From positions 62,001 through 126,000 of the forward strand of contig JADZEW010000035.1 in NCBI GenBank assembly GCA_020850325.1: 64,000 nt of DNA, given 5' to 3'. Source of the stretch: Methanoregulaceae archaeon (GTDB lineage Bacteria; Armatimonadota; Fimbriimonadia; Fimbriimonadales; Fimbriimonadaceae). The notes beneath the pieces were generated by a model. It ran no database searches and was not told where the DNA came from. It worked only from the letters and a program-made list of their open reading frames with translations. Within the stretch, counting starts at the first letter, position 1; each line of letters begins with the position of its first letter. Shown one piece after another: positions 15,556 to 23,508 of the stretch. The position numbers and the translations under genes are program-made.

Positions 15556-16659
15556 CTATTGTACCGGGGAGCCACCCAGCCACTCGGCCAACAGGTCTCC
15601 GGTACGCCGAATCGCGTCCGGCGGGCCGAGCATCTCGGTGATCGCGGCAAAGCCTGCGATCTGAGCGGTGCGTTCCGGTCCGGATTCCAACCTCGCAACC
15701 CAATCTCGAATCGCCTCCGGATTCGCATTGTGCTGAATGAGCTCGGGCACGAGGGTGCGGTCGAGAAAGATGTTGGGCAGCGAGATGTACTTGACCCGCC
15801 GCTTGAACCCGAGCAGCGTCGCCTCGACCTCCGCCCACCGCCCGAGGCGGTACATGACCACCATCGGCGTTCCCGCGACCACCGCTTGAAGGGTTGCGGT
15901 GCCGCTGCAGACGACCGCCGTCCGGGCCCGCGAAAGCACTCCGTACACGTCGTCGGTGGTGAATCGATCGTTCGATCGGCCCGAAAGCCGAACCCACTCG
16001 CGGCGAAGCTCATCGGGATCGAGGGTAACTGCAACCGCGAACTCGCACGTGGGCCAATCTTTGGCGGCTTGAGCGATGATCGGCAGGTTGTGCGTGATCT
16101 CGTGGTGTCGGCTACCCGGCAAAATGGCAATGCCCTCGCGGTCTCCCGGCGGTGGCGGTTCGGGGGCAAGCGCCCGCACCGGATGGCCGAACCAGTGGGC
16201 GTTGGCTCCCATGCCGTTCAAGATGTCTGCCGACCACGAGAAGGGGGTCACGACGGCGTCGGTGATCTTGGGCAAATCCGCGCCTTGGCGGTCCTTGCGC
16301 CAGCTGCCCGGAGGGATGAAGTAGAGGACTTTCCAGCCTCGTGCCTTAGCAAATCGAGCAAGCCGGATGTTCATCGCCCCGAAGTCGATCGGCATGAACA
16401 CGCCCGGCGATCCGGTGGAAAGCACCCGCTTCGCCCGAACGAAGCCCAACCCAACCCGCCCACCGACGGCGAGCGACTGCCCGATGCTGATCGCCCCCCA
16501 GCGCGTGGAATCCGCGACCATAGCGACCCCGCTCTGGCGCAAGAGACGCCCACCGACGGCTTCGATCTGCGGCGACAGCCCGCGGCCGCACACCTCCTGG
16601 ACCAGAGCTGCCCCATAGGCGTCGCCCGAGGCTTCGCCCGCGCTGATGAACCAACGCAT
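15556..16659 (-). CDS. lpxB: Lipid-A-disaccharide synthase
   Basis: 367 residues, GT19 family. It joins UDP-2,3-diacylglucosamine to lipid X at the cytoplasmic face of the inner membrane. N-terminal ISAGEASGDAYGAALV is the LpxB signature; VFMPIDFGAMNIRLARFAK, YFIPPGSWR (usual YYVSPQVWAW region, divergent here), ILPGSRHHEI and CSGTATLQAVVAGTPMVVMYR follow in the expected order. Its presence is direct evidence of lipid A and thus an outer membrane. It lies 16 bases upstream of remA. Confidence 0.92.
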   Translation of the reverse strand: MRWFISAGEASGDAYGAALVQEVCGRGLSPQIEAVGGRLLRQSGVAMVADSTRWGAISIGQSLAVGGRVGLGFVRAKRVLSTGSPGVFMPIDFGAMNIRLARFAKARGWKVLYFIPPGSWRKDRQGADLPKITDAVVTPFSWSADILNGMGANAHWFGHPVRALAPEPPPPGDREGIAILPGSRHHEITHNLPIIAQAAKDWPTCEFAVAVTLDPDELRREWVRLSGRSNDRFTTDDVYGVLSRARTAVVCSGTATLQAVVAGTPMVVMYRLGRWAEVEATLLGFKRRVKYISLPNIFLDRTLVPELIQHNANPEAIRDWVARLESGPERTAQIAGFAAITEMLGPPDAIRRTGDLLAEWLGGSPVQ

Positions 16660-16661
16660 TC

Positions 16662-17480
16662 TTAGGATCCAGGGGAGGGCGCTGCTCCGTCAGCGCCAAC
16701 CGTTTGCGTCGCCCAGCGCGCACGAAGGCGGTTCGTCATCCAGAGGCTGACGTCCCAGATGTCAGCGAGGGGCTTGCCGTCCATATCGGTCCACTGGTAG
16801 TGGGGGGGCCCGAACTCAGGATCGACCGTGAGGAACGAGGCTTTTCTGCTGACATGCGCCGCCAGGATCTGATCCCACCAGCCTTCGAACACCTTGACCT
16901 TATCCTCCCACGCGGGGAGCCGCGGATCGGGAACCTGGGGACCCTCCTCGAATCCGATGCGGGCATGGATGTGCCGCGTGCGGCTTAGGGCGAGCTTCAT
17001 CGCATCGCCAAAGCCGCTCAGCATCGATTCGGTCACCACGCACCAGTGGCTAAGATCGGCGCACAGCCATAGGTCGGGCAACGCCTTCAGGTAACGCTCG
17101 GTGCTCAGCGGCTCGTTCAGCAGTCGCCCGCGGTGGGTCTCGAAGTTGACCGGAAACGGAACGCCCTTCGTCAGTTCGACGAGCTTGCCCAGGAGATCCA
17201 GCCCCTGTTCGTAGCTCATCGAGGCGGCGCCCACGTGGATCGTCGCGCCGTCAGCTCCGCAGTCGACCGCTTCCCCCAAGTCGCGTTTGAACTGCTCGGG
17301 GTTCGCGCCACCGACCATCGCCATGTAGCGCACTCCCGCTTTCTCGATCGCTGGCTTGAGTTCAAAGTGCGGACGGATCCAGTCCTCGAATCCGTCGTAG
17401 CCTGCGACCTTGATCTTGGCGAGCTTCTCGTCGAGCGTGCCGCCCATGCCCCAAAGCGTTTTGTAGTAGCGCACCACCAT
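16662..17480 (-). CDS. Sugar phosphate isomerase/epimerase-like TIM barrel
   Basis: 272 residues of the xylose isomerase-like AP-endonuclease-2 superfamily: KIKVAGYDGFEDWI, GADGATIHVGAAS, PFPVNFETHRGRLLNEP, LWLCADLSHWCV and RHIHARIGFEEGPQV give the repeated strand ends with acidic and His metal ligands (Glu, Asp, His). The reaction is unknown. The C-terminal residues (VGADGAAPSPGS) are encoded by a dispersed hairpin repeat (16672-16697), so the end of the protein has been shaped by a repeat insertion. It lies two bases upstream of lpxB. Confidence 0.75.
   Translation of the reverse strand: MVVRYYKTLWGMGGTLDEKLAKIKVAGYDGFEDWIRPHFELKPAIEKAGVRYMAMVGGANPEQFKRDLGEAVDCGADGATIHVGAASMSYEQGLDLLGKLVELTKGVPFPVNFETHRGRLLNEPLSTERYLKALPDLWLCADLSHWCVVTESMLSGFGDAMKLALSRTRHIHARIGFEEGPQVPDPRLPAWEDKVKVFEGWWDQILAAHVSRKASFLTVDPEFGPPHYQWTDMDGKPLADIWDVSLWMTNRLRARWATQTVGADGAAPSPGS
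16672..16697. repeat. Dispersed GGGCGCTGCTCCGTCAGCGCC repeat, copy 1
   Basis: The word GGAGGGCGCTGCTCCGTCAG plus CGCC is found again at 44565-44590, and a variant at 18307-18330. GCGCTG and CAGCGC form a six-base stem with loop CTCCGT. This copy lies in the coding sequence of the epimerase C-terminus. Confidence 0.75.
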
Positions 17481-17604
17481 GATGCGTTGAATCTAGCAGA
17501 AATCGCCGACAATGCATGTGGCTTGAGCGATCTGCGTGTTTGTGCGATTCTGTGGAAAACCCCGCGACAAAACGGGAGCGCAAACCCGTCCAGAAGACGT
17601 ATCA

Positions 17605-17770
17605 TGAAATCGGAGGATCGTTTGTTCGGTCTTTCTAAGAACCAATGCCGAACGTCGCCACCGGGCGACGGCGGGGGACCCGAAAATGGGGTGAATCGCG
17701 CCATGGCGGCGCGTAGGGTGGTTTCTGGCCCGAACCCGGCAGCTAACCTCGTAGGCACATGCAGGAACCA
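17605..17770 (+). ncRNA. Cyclic-di-AMP (ydaO/yuaA) riboswitch
   Basis: The aptamer's conserved blocks appear in order: GCGGGGGACCC at about 17681-17691, GGGGTGAATCG at about 17689-17699 after a short spacer, GTAGGG at 17713-17718, CCCGAACCCGGCAGCTAACC and CGTAGGC up to about 17756. The upstream half (GCCGAACGTCGCC with ACCGGGCGACGGC) forms the expected P-stems. Members of this class bind c-di-AMP and usually switch genes off. It lies 25-190 bases ahead of a 97-codon gene on the same strand, with a ribosome site between. Confidence 0.9.
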
Positions 17771-17793
17771 GAGAAATCTGGAGGAGGTTGTGA

Positions 17794-18087
17794 ATGCTGA
17801 CGGAGAATGAGGTTCGGCGACGAGTCGCGATTCTGTTTGAGTTGGATCTCGCGCCGATGCGGAAAGTGCGTGCCCTCTTGAGGGTCGCGCGATCTGTGAA
17901 GCTTCAAGCTCGCGCTCTACATCACGCCCGTGCCCTATCTGCCCAAGCGCAGGACCGCAACACGGCCGCGCATCTCGACCGCATCGTCCGGGCCCTCCGC
18001 GCGCTGTACGAGGAAGTACGGTTGGTGGCGCACCGGGTGTTGATGGGACGGGTGCCGGCGCCAGTGGGCGTCCCGAGTTTGGCCTAG
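17794..18087 (+). CDS. 97-aa protein of unknown function under the c-di-AMP riboswitch
   Basis: 97 residues from an ATG preceded by a strong GGAGGAGG at about 17777-17785. It is rich in Arg, Leu, Ala and Val and should be almost wholly helical (residues 3-80, VRRRVAILFELDLAPMRKVR...), with a Pro-containing tail. No membrane helix, signal peptide or known domain is seen. A terminator follows (18145). The gene stands alone behind a riboswitch whose usual targets handle potassium, osmolytes or cell-wall remodelling, so a role in turgor or wall control is a reasonable guess and no more. Confidence 0.7.
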   Translation: MLTENEVRRRVAILFELDLAPMRKVRALLRVARSVKLQARALHHARALSAQAQDRNTAAHLDRIVRALRALYEEVRLVAHRVLMGRVPAPVGVPSLA

Positions 18088-18144
18088 AGTCGGTAATGGG
18101 GCCGCCCGCTCGATGAAGAACGGGATCGGTCAAGTGACATCAAG

Positions 18145-18175
18145 AGCCGCCGTCTTCGGCGGCTTTTCTTTGTTT
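18145..18175 (+). terminator. Rho-independent terminator after the 97-aa gene
   Basis: AGCCGCCG and CGGCGGCT form a perfect eight-base stem around TCTT, followed by TTTCTTTGTTT. Confidence 0.9.
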
Positions 18176-18238
18176 GGACTGTTGGTGTGTTGGCGTGTTT
18201 GATTGCCCCGAGGTCGTTGGTGCGTTCTTCCCCAGACC

Positions 18239-18272
18239 TACACGAGGTACGAACCACCCTTGTGCCTCGTGA
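18239..18272. repeat. CACGAGG...CCTCGTG hairpin repeat
   Basis: CACGAGG and CCTCGTG arms enclose TACGAACCACCCTTGTG. Related units with the same arms and a TTTGTGCCTCG end occur at 23411-23440 and 23466-23494. Confidence 0.6.
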
Positions 18273-18306
18273 GTTCGACAGGATGGGGCAATCTCCTGAA
18301 CGTCCT

Positions 18307-18330
18307 GGAAGGGCGTTGCTCCGTCAGCGC
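18307..18330. repeat. Dispersed GGGCGCTGCTCCGTCAGCGCC repeat, variant copy
   Basis: GGAAGGGCGTTGCTCCGTCAG followed by CGC differs from the copies at 16672 and 44565 by two bases. It lies in the gap between the riboswitch gene's terminator and the ArsR-type gene. The rest of 18176-18410 holds no gene that I can see. Confidence 0.7.
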
Positions 18331-18377
18331 ATTGAAAGAGCTCCGACAGAGCGGAGCCTTCACACCCACATCAAGAA

Positions 18378-18406
18378 CATACATTCTTACATTCGAATAT
18401 ACTAAC
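18378..18406 (+). promoter_or_regulatory. Probable ArsR-family operator/promoter
   Basis: An AT-rich island immediately before the ArsR-type start contains the palindrome ATTCGAAT and a repeated TACATTC word. ArsR-family repressors bind such imperfect AT-rich dyads near their own promoters, so autoregulation of the arsR-sulP operon is likely. Confidence 0.55.
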
Positions 18407-18410
18407 GCTT

Positions 18411-18743
18411 GTGAACGACGACGCCCTCCGCCGATTCAAAGCCGGCGTCTTCCAAGTCCTCGCCCACCCGACGAGGATTCACATCGTCGAACAGCTCGCC
18501 GAGGGCGAGCACTCCGTCAGCAGCCTCCTTAAGGCCATCCCGGTCGAGCAGGCGAACCTGTCGCAGCATCTCAGCCTCCTCCGTAGCCGCGGGCTCGTCC
18601 TCACGCGCAAGGAAGGCAACCAAGTCTTCTATCGTCTGCGAGATGAAATGCTTGCCGAAGTGCTTCAAGCCATGAGAAAACACTTCGCGAGCCATCTTGA
18701 AGAGTCGCTCGCGCTGCTGAAGACGCTGGAGGCATCGAAGTGA
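18411..18743 (+). CDS. ArsR-family transcriptional regulator
   Basis: 110 residues from GTG at 18411. Winged-helix DNA-binding protein: VLAHPTRIHIVEQLAEGEHSV, then the recognition segment VEQANLSQHLSLLRSRGLV and the wing TRKEGNQVFYRL. There are no cysteines at all, so the classic ELCVCDL metal site and BigR-type thiol switch are absent; the C-terminal helix has two His (KHFASHLEE) that might bind metal. It is coupled to the SulP transporter (stop and start overlap, GTGA), so it very probably controls that gene. Confidence 0.9.
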   Translation: MNDDALRRFKAGVFQVLAHPTRIHIVEQLAEGEHSVSSLLKAIPVEQANLSQHLSLLRSRGLVLTRKEGNQVFYRLRDEMLAEVLQAMRKHFASHLEESLALLKTLEASK

Positions 18744-20425
18744 TCGGCGGCCGCAATCTCGACGCCGTCCTTCCGAAGTCCATCATCGCCCTTCGCAACT
18801 ACAGCGTCAAGAAGTTCACCGCCGATCTCGTTGCCGGGCTCACCGTCGGGCTCGTTGCGCTTCCTCTAGCTATGGCATTCGCCATCTCTTCGGGCGTGCC
18901 CCCGCAAGACGGGATCTACGGCGCCATCGTCGCCGGGTTCATCATCTCCGCCCTAGGCGGCTCGATGACCCAAATCGGCGGCCCGACCGGTGCGTTCGTC
19001 GTCGTGGTGTCGGGCATCGTCCAGCAGTACGGCATCCAGGGACTCTTCACCTGCACCCTGATGGCGGGCGTCATGCTGGTGGCCATGGGCGTGACCGGGC
19101 TCGGCACCGCGGTCAAGTTCATCCCCCGCCCCGTCGTCGTCGGGTTCACCAATGGCATCGCGGTGCTCATCGCCAGCACCCAGCTCAAGGACTTCTTTGG
19201 CTTGGAAATCGAGACCGTCTCGGGTGAGTTTGTCGGGCGGATCGAGCAAGTCATCCAGCATTTCGGCAGCCTTTCGCCGACCACCACCGCTCTCGCAGGC
19301 GGCGCCCTAGCCGTGCTGATCGTCTTCGCCCGGTGGATCAAACGAGTTCCCGGTGCGATCGTCGTTCTCTTCCTGGGCACCGCGCTCGCTTGGCTCGCCC
19401 ACCTGCCGGTCGAAACCATCGAGAGTCGCTTCGGCGGCATCCCCCAGGGTCTCCCGCCTTTCCAAATCCCGCCGATCCGCGCCGACCTGATGATGACCTT
19501 GCTGCCCGCCGCGATCACCATCGCGATGCTGGGCGCGATCGAATCGCTGCTGTCGGCGGTGGTCGCCGACCGGATGACCGGCGACAAGCACCAGCCCAAC
19601 ACCGAGCTCTTCGCGCAGGGCGTGGCGAACATCGTCTCACCGCTGTTCAGCGGACTCCCGGCAACCGGTGCAATCGCGCGCACCGCGACCAACATCCGCT
19701 CTGGTGGCAAGACCCCGGTCGCCGGAATGATCCACGCGGTCGTGCTGCTGATCATCCTGATGGTGGCGGCGCCCATGGCGAAGCACATCCCTCTCGCGGT
19801 ACTCGCGAGCATCCTCTTCATGGTCGCCTACAACATGGGTGAGTGGAGCGAGATCCCCGAGATCCTCAAGCTGAGCAAAGCCGATATTGCGGTATGGCTC
19901 ATCACCTTCCTGCTGACCGTCTTTGCCGACCTCACGGTCGCCGTCCAAGCCGGCATGATTTTGGCGGCGCTGCTCTACATCCGCCGCGTCACCAGCACGA
20001 GCACCGTCGCAGAGGTCACCCCGGAGTACATCGAGGAAGGATTTGCCCACAGCCTGCAAACGAACCCCATCCCCGAGGGCGTAAAGGTCTTCCGCATTCA
20101 CGGGCCGTTCCTCTTTGGCGCGACCGAGAAGCTGTCGGTGATCGACGAGCAGATGGACACGCTGCCCAAAGTCATCATGCTGCGCTTGCGGAATATGACC
20201 GCAATCGACGCCACGGGACTGCATGCCCTTGAGGGCTTGGCCGATCGGTTGCGCGCATCGGGGCGACATCTCGTGCTTTGCGCCCCTCGAAGCCAACCGG
20301 CAAAATTGATGGAAAAGTCGGAGTTTCACCAGCACATTGGTGAAGAGAACATGCAACCTTCACTTGCAGCTGGGCTCAAACGAGCCCGCGAACTGCTTGA
20401 GCAGTCTGGCCCGGACAACCCCTAA
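18740..20425 (+). CDS. SulP-family anion transporter with STAS domain
   Basis: 561 residues. About 12-14 membrane helices make up the transport domain; the SulP signature appears near [20 protein letters not shown], with [11 protein letters not shown] and the [25 protein letters not shown] segment further on. The last 110 residues are a cytoplasmic STAS domain ([37 protein letters not shown]). It exchanges or imports sulfate, bicarbonate or related anions; the substrate cannot be read from the sequence. Its GTG start overlaps the arsR stop. Confidence 0.92.
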   Translation: MIGGRNLDAVLPKSIIALRNYSVKKFTADLVAGLTVGLVALPLAMAFAISSGVPPQDGIYGAIVAGFIISALGGSMTQIGGPTGAFVVVVSGIVQQYGIQGLFTCTLMAGVMLVAMGVTGLGTAVKFIPRPVVVGFTNGIAVLIASTQLKDFFGLEIETVSGEFVGRIEQVIQHFGSLSPTTTALAGGALAVLIVFARWIKRVPGAIVVLFLGTALAWLAHLPVETIESRFGGIPQGLPPFQIPPIRADLMMTLLPAAITIAMLGAIESLLSAVVADRMTGDKHQPNTELFAQGVANIVSPLFSGLPATGAIARTATNIRSGGKTPVAGMIHAVVLLIILMVAAPMAKHIPLAVLASILFMVAYNMGEWSEIPEILKLSKADIAVWLITFLLTVFADLTVAVQAGMILAALLYIRRVTSTSTVAEVTPEYIEEGFAHSLQTNPIPEGVKVFRIHGPFLFGATEKLSVIDEQMDTLPKVIMLRLRNMTAIDATGLHALEGLADRLRASGRHLVLCAPRSQPAKLMEKSEFHQHIGEENMQPSLAAGLKRARELLEQSGPDNP

Positions 20426-20450
20426 ACGGGTACCCTCTGCCCTCGGCAAC

Positions 20451-21584
20451 ATGAGCAACATGCGTATTTTCACGTCCGAGAGCGTCAGCGAGGGCCATCC
20501 GGACAAACTTGCTGATCAGATTTCCGACGCACTCCTTGACGAGTGCTTGCGGCAAGACCCGAAGGCCCGAGTGGCGATCGAGACGCTGCTCACCCGCGGT
20601 TTGGCCGTGGTTGCTGGCGAAGTCACCGTCGATGGCTACATCGAAGTCGCCGACATCGTCCGCCGTACGATCAACGAGGTCGGTTACACCGACACTGAAC
20701 TCGGGTTCGACGGCAGCACCTGCGGCGTGATGGTTGCCATCCAGGAGCAGTCGCCGGACATCGCGGTTGGCGTTGACACGGGAGGCGCCGGTGACCAAGG
20801 CATGATGTTCGGCATGGCCGCGAACGAGACCGCCGAGCTGATGCCGCTGCCGATTTCGATTGCCCATGCGCTGGTCCGCCGCGCTGCCGATGTCCGCAAG
20901 AAGCACCCGTCGCTTGGTCTGAGGCCCGACGTGAAGAGCCAGGTCTCGGTGGTGTATGAGAACGGCCGTCCGAAGGGGATCGACACGATCGTCGTCTCGG
21001 CCCAGCACTCGCCATCGCTCACCCACGAGGCGGTCACCGAAGTCGTCAAGCAGCACATCGTGCAGCCCGTGCTCAAAGAGTACGAAGAGTTCGCTACCGA
21101 CGAGATCAAGTATTTCATCAACCCGACCGGTATCTTTGTGATCGGCGGTCCTCAGGCCGACACTGGCGTAACGGGTCGCAAGATCATCGTCGACACGTAT
21201 GGCGGCATGTGCCCCCACGGCGGCGGCGCATTTTCAGGCAAGGACCCGACGAAGGTCGACCGATCGGCCGCTTACATGGCGCGCCACATCGCGAAGTGCA
21301 TCGTCGCCGCTGGCCTGGCGGAGCGGGCTCAAATCGCACTCGCCTATGCGATCGGTGTCGCCCAGCCGGTCTCGCTGAACATCGAGACCTTCGGCACCGA
21401 GACCATCGACGCGGCAACGATCGAAAAGCGCGTTCGCGCGACGTTCGATATGTCGCCAAAGGGCATCATGGAGCACCTCGATCTTCGACGCCCGATCTAC
21501 CTGCCGACCGCGAAGAACGGACACTTTGGCAACCCCGCTTTCCCTTGGGAAAGCACGACCGCCGCGGAAGCGTTGCGACAATAG
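20451..21584 (+). CDS. metK: S-adenosylmethionine synthetase
   Basis: 377 residues. It makes SAM from methionine and ATP. N-terminal [20 protein letters not shown], the ATP motif [13 protein letters not shown] (GAGDQG), FFINPTG-like [20 protein letters not shown] and the P-loop-like [19 protein letters not shown] are all present. I take ATG 20451 ([10 protein letters not shown]); ATG 20460 is equally possible. An in-frame extension to 20337 overlaps sulP and is not real. No SAM riboswitch fits in the 25-base gap upstream. Confidence 0.97.
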   Translation: MSNMRIFTSESVSEGHPDKLADQISDALLDECLRQDPKARVAIETLLTRGLAVVAGEVTVDGYIEVADIVRRTINEVGYTDTELGFDGSTCGVMVAIQEQSPDIAVGVDTGGAGDQGMMFGMAANETAELMPLPISIAHALVRRAADVRKKHPSLGLRPDVKSQVSVVYENGRPKGIDTIVVSAQHSPSLTHEAVTEVVKQHIVQPVLKEYEEFATDEIKYFINPTGIFVIGGPQADTGVTGRKIIVDTYGGMCPHGGGAFSGKDPTKVDRSAAYMARHIAKCIVAAGLAERAQIALAYAIGVAQPVSLNIETFGTETIDAATIEKRVRATFDMSPKGIMEHLDLRRPIYLPTAKNGHFGNPAFPWESTTAAEALRQ

Positions 21585-21630
21585 GAGGGCTGGCCCAAAC
21601 CTTGCGGCAACTTCATCGAAGAGGAGAACG

Positions 21631-22251
21631 ATGGTTGTAGCCGTCTTTGGTGCGACCGGCCATCTCGGCCGGCAGGTCTTGGAGTTGCTCATCAAGCGTG
21701 GGCACCGGCCTCGGGTGCTCGTGCGCAGCACGCTTCGCCTCGCCTCAGATGTTCCGGACCAAGACATCGTCGAAGGCGACATCCGCGATCCGCTCGTGGT
21801 CGGCCAGACCCTAGAGGGTGCCCAAGCTGTGATCTCGACCTTGGCTATGGCCGATATCAGCAAGCCCGCCACGGATCTTTCTGACAACCTCCGCACGATT
21901 CTGCGCGAGATGCGGGATGCCTCCCTCAAGAGGATCATCGCGGTGGGCGGGGCCAGCGTCTTCCGAGAACTGGACGATCTCCCTCCCTACCTCCTGAATG
22001 TCGCCGCCGAACACCGTCGCCAGTGGGAGTATCTGAAGACAAGCCACAAGGACTGGACCCTCGTTTGTCCGGTGTTCTTTAGCGACGACCTCTCTGACTC
22101 TAGGTATCGCGTGGCGCGAGAGGCCCTACCTGAGGGCTCGGAGAGCGTCATGATGCACGATATCGCCGAGTTCATCGTGGACGAACTTGAGCGGGGCGAA
22201 TACACCAACGCCCGCGTTGGGATTGTCTCGGACGTTGTGGCTGAGTCCTAA
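21631..22251 (+). CDS. NAD(P)-binding NmrA/SDR-like protein
   Basis: 206 residues from ATG 21631 with GAGGAG just upstream. Rossmann fold: VVAVFGATGHLGRQVLELLI dinucleotide motif, VEGDIRDPL, AVISTLAMADISKP and RIIAVGGASVFRE follow the atypical SDR/NmrA pattern; the DWTLVCPVFFSDD strand and MMHDIAEFIVDEL complete it. There is no catalytic YxxxK in the classical place, so it is either an atypical reductase/epimerase or a redox sensor. It is downstream of metK and ends overlapping the convergent gene by four bases. Confidence 0.82.
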   Translation: MVVAVFGATGHLGRQVLELLIKRGHRPRVLVRSTLRLASDVPDQDIVEGDIRDPLVVGQTLEGAQAVISTLAMADISKPATDLSDNLRTILREMRDASLKRIIAVGGASVFRELDDLPPYLLNVAAEHRRQWEYLKTSHKDWTLVCPVFFSDDLSDSRYRVAREALPEGSESVMMHDIAEFIVDELERGEYTNARVGIVSDVVAES

Positions 22252-22565
22252 GGCGTGCGGGCCCGCTGAGCGCGCCACATGACTTCCCAAACCTTGATGT
22301 AGTCATCGCGTCGAGCGGGATCGGACACGCTGTTCTTGAAGTTGTCGTAGTCGATCTCTCTCGTGAGGCGCGCCATCGCGTCAGCAACTTTCTCTCGCGG
22401 CAGCGATGTCCGGTACCGATAGTCTGCGGAGGGGGTTTCGATGACATCCGCGCCCGGAAACACCTCTTCGATGTCGCCCGCGAACCTGGCTCGCACATGA
22501 AGTAGGCCAGGATCATGATCGTGCTCGACGACGCTCAGGAACGAGTTCGAGGTGAAAATCCACAT
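22248..22565 (-). CDS. Conserved hypothetical protein, 105 aa
   Basis: A small soluble protein, MWIFTSNSFLSVVEHDHDPG at the start, then LLHVRARFAGDIEEVFPGA, TPSADYRYRTSLPREKVADA and EIDYDNFKNSVSD.. RRDDYIKVWEVMW. This pattern resembles a widespread family of unknown function found in many bacteria. No catalytic site is evident. It is convergent with the NmrA-like gene. Confidence 0.75.
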   Translation of the reverse strand: MWIFTSNSFLSVVEHDHDPGLLHVRARFAGDIEEVFPGADVIETPSADYRYRTSLPREKVADAMARLTREIDYDNFKNSVSDPARRDDYIKVWEVMWRAQRARTP

Positions 22566-22596
22566 GGCTGGAGATTACCGAGGAGTCGAGTGTAGC

Positions 22597-22650
22597 GTGT
22601 GGGATGTCGCGAAACCAGCAGGGCGACATTCATCATTCGACATCCTACGT
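22597..22650. repeat. Inverted repeat with GGGATGTCG/CGACATCC arms
   Basis: The word GGGATGTCGCG faces CGACATCCTACG, with a second CGACATT word between. Same family of words as 8780-8858. It lies between the divergent hypothetical gene and the Doc-like gene. Confidence 0.5.
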
Positions 22651-22676
22651 TCGCCAACCTCCGGTACCATACAACC

Positions 22677-23135
22677 ATGGACACGGCCGTCTCCGAAGCC
22701 CCCCGCACGCTTGAGTATCTCACCGTTCAGGACATGCTTTGGGTGAACCTTCAGCTCACGAAGAAGTCGAATCCTTTCGACTACGCCCTGCTTGAAGAGG
22801 CGACCTACTACCAATACGGCTACGGTGGGAGCCTCGACCTGATCGGACAGGCCGCCCAATTCCTCACCGGCTTCGCCAAGAAGCAGCCGTTCTACGGACA
22901 AGCCGACGCCGCGACGGCCCTCATCGGTTGCGTTGCGTTTCTGGCGCTAAACGGCCAGACGCTCGACCTCCCTGCGGGTGAAGTCAAGAGTTGGCTCGAG
23001 CGAATCACCGGCGGCCAGATCGACGCAAGCCAAGCGATCGGACAGCTTGTGAAGCCCAGCCACGACCATCATCCCGCTCCTGCCGCATGCTTGAAGGCGG
23101 CGATTGCCAAGTACGGCGCGGCCCTCATGGGCTGA
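22677..23135 (+). CDS. Doc/Fic-fold protein with degenerate active site
   Basis: 152 residues from ATG 22677. The layout follows Doc (death-on-curing) proteins: EYLTVQDMLWVN, LLEEATYYQYGYGGS, LIGQAAQFLTGFAKKQPF and a final FLALNGQTLDLP. The Fic motif that reads NHPFxDGNKRTA in Doc is KQPFYGQADAAT here (residues 69-80): the catalytic His is Gln and the Gly-Asn-Lys-Arg anion loop is gone. It is therefore unlikely to transfer AMP or phosphate. No antitoxin gene is adjacent. It could be a scaffold or a remnant held under selection. Confidence 0.6.
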   Translation: MDTAVSEAPRTLEYLTVQDMLWVNLQLTKKSNPFDYALLEEATYYQYGYGGSLDLIGQAAQFLTGFAKKQPFYGQADAATALIGCVAFLALNGQTLDLPAGEVKSWLERITGGQIDASQAIGQLVKPSHDHHPAPAACLKAAIAKYGAALMG

Positions 23136-23182
23136 GAGGTGGCGAAGTTCGACCTCAATCGGGCACAATAGTGAGCGATTAC

Positions 23183-23259
23183 GGCGGTTGTAGCTCAGGG
23201 GTTAGAGCGCCTGACTGTGGCTCAGGAGGTCACGGGTTCAAGACCCGTCAGCCGCCCCA
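23183..23259 (+). tRNA. tRNA-His (GTG)
   Basis: Cloverleaf with acceptor pairing that includes the extra G at position -1 opposite C73 (G at 23183), a sign of tRNA-His. The anticodon loop is TGTGGCT (anticodon GTG) between CTGAC and CAGG arms. T-arm GGTTCAAGACC and encoded CCA at 23257-23259. Confidence 0.95.
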
Positions 23260-23370
23260 CTTTTATCAGCATCATCCCCTTCGACCCTTTGGGGCGAGGG
23301 GGATTTTGATTTCAGCGAAGCCCCCTCCTGCATTTGCGGGTGAGGGATGTGTCGTGCCCTCACTCAACCG

Positions 23371-23494
23371 ACCAGGGCACGACATCAGACCAGGGCACGA
23401 CATCAGAATGCCACGAGGCGCGGGGATGGTTTGTGCCTCGTCTCTTTCTGCGAGTCCAGACAAACCACGAGGCGCGAGGATGGCTTGTGCCTCG
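23371..23494. repeat. Short tandem and inverted repeats before the glycosyltransferase gene
   Basis: GACCAGGGCACGACATCA occurs twice in tandem (23370-23406). CCACGAGGCGCGRGGATGG followed by YTTGTGCCTCG occurs twice (about 23411-23440 and 23465-23494), and each forms a CGAGGC...GCCTCG hairpin. No gene is seen in 23260-23508. Confidence 0.65.
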
Positions 23495-23508
23495 CATCCC
23501 ACCCATGG

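Noticed and set aside
20426-20450. SAM riboswitch ahead of metK
   Set aside because: The gap is 25 bases, too short for any SAM aptamer.
22599-22676. N-terminal extension of the Doc-like protein
   Set aside because: The extra codons come from an intergenic inverted repeat, and the ATG at 22677 gives a Doc-like start.
23371-23494. CRISPR array
   Set aside because: Only two copies of each repeat, no uniform spacers and no cas genes.
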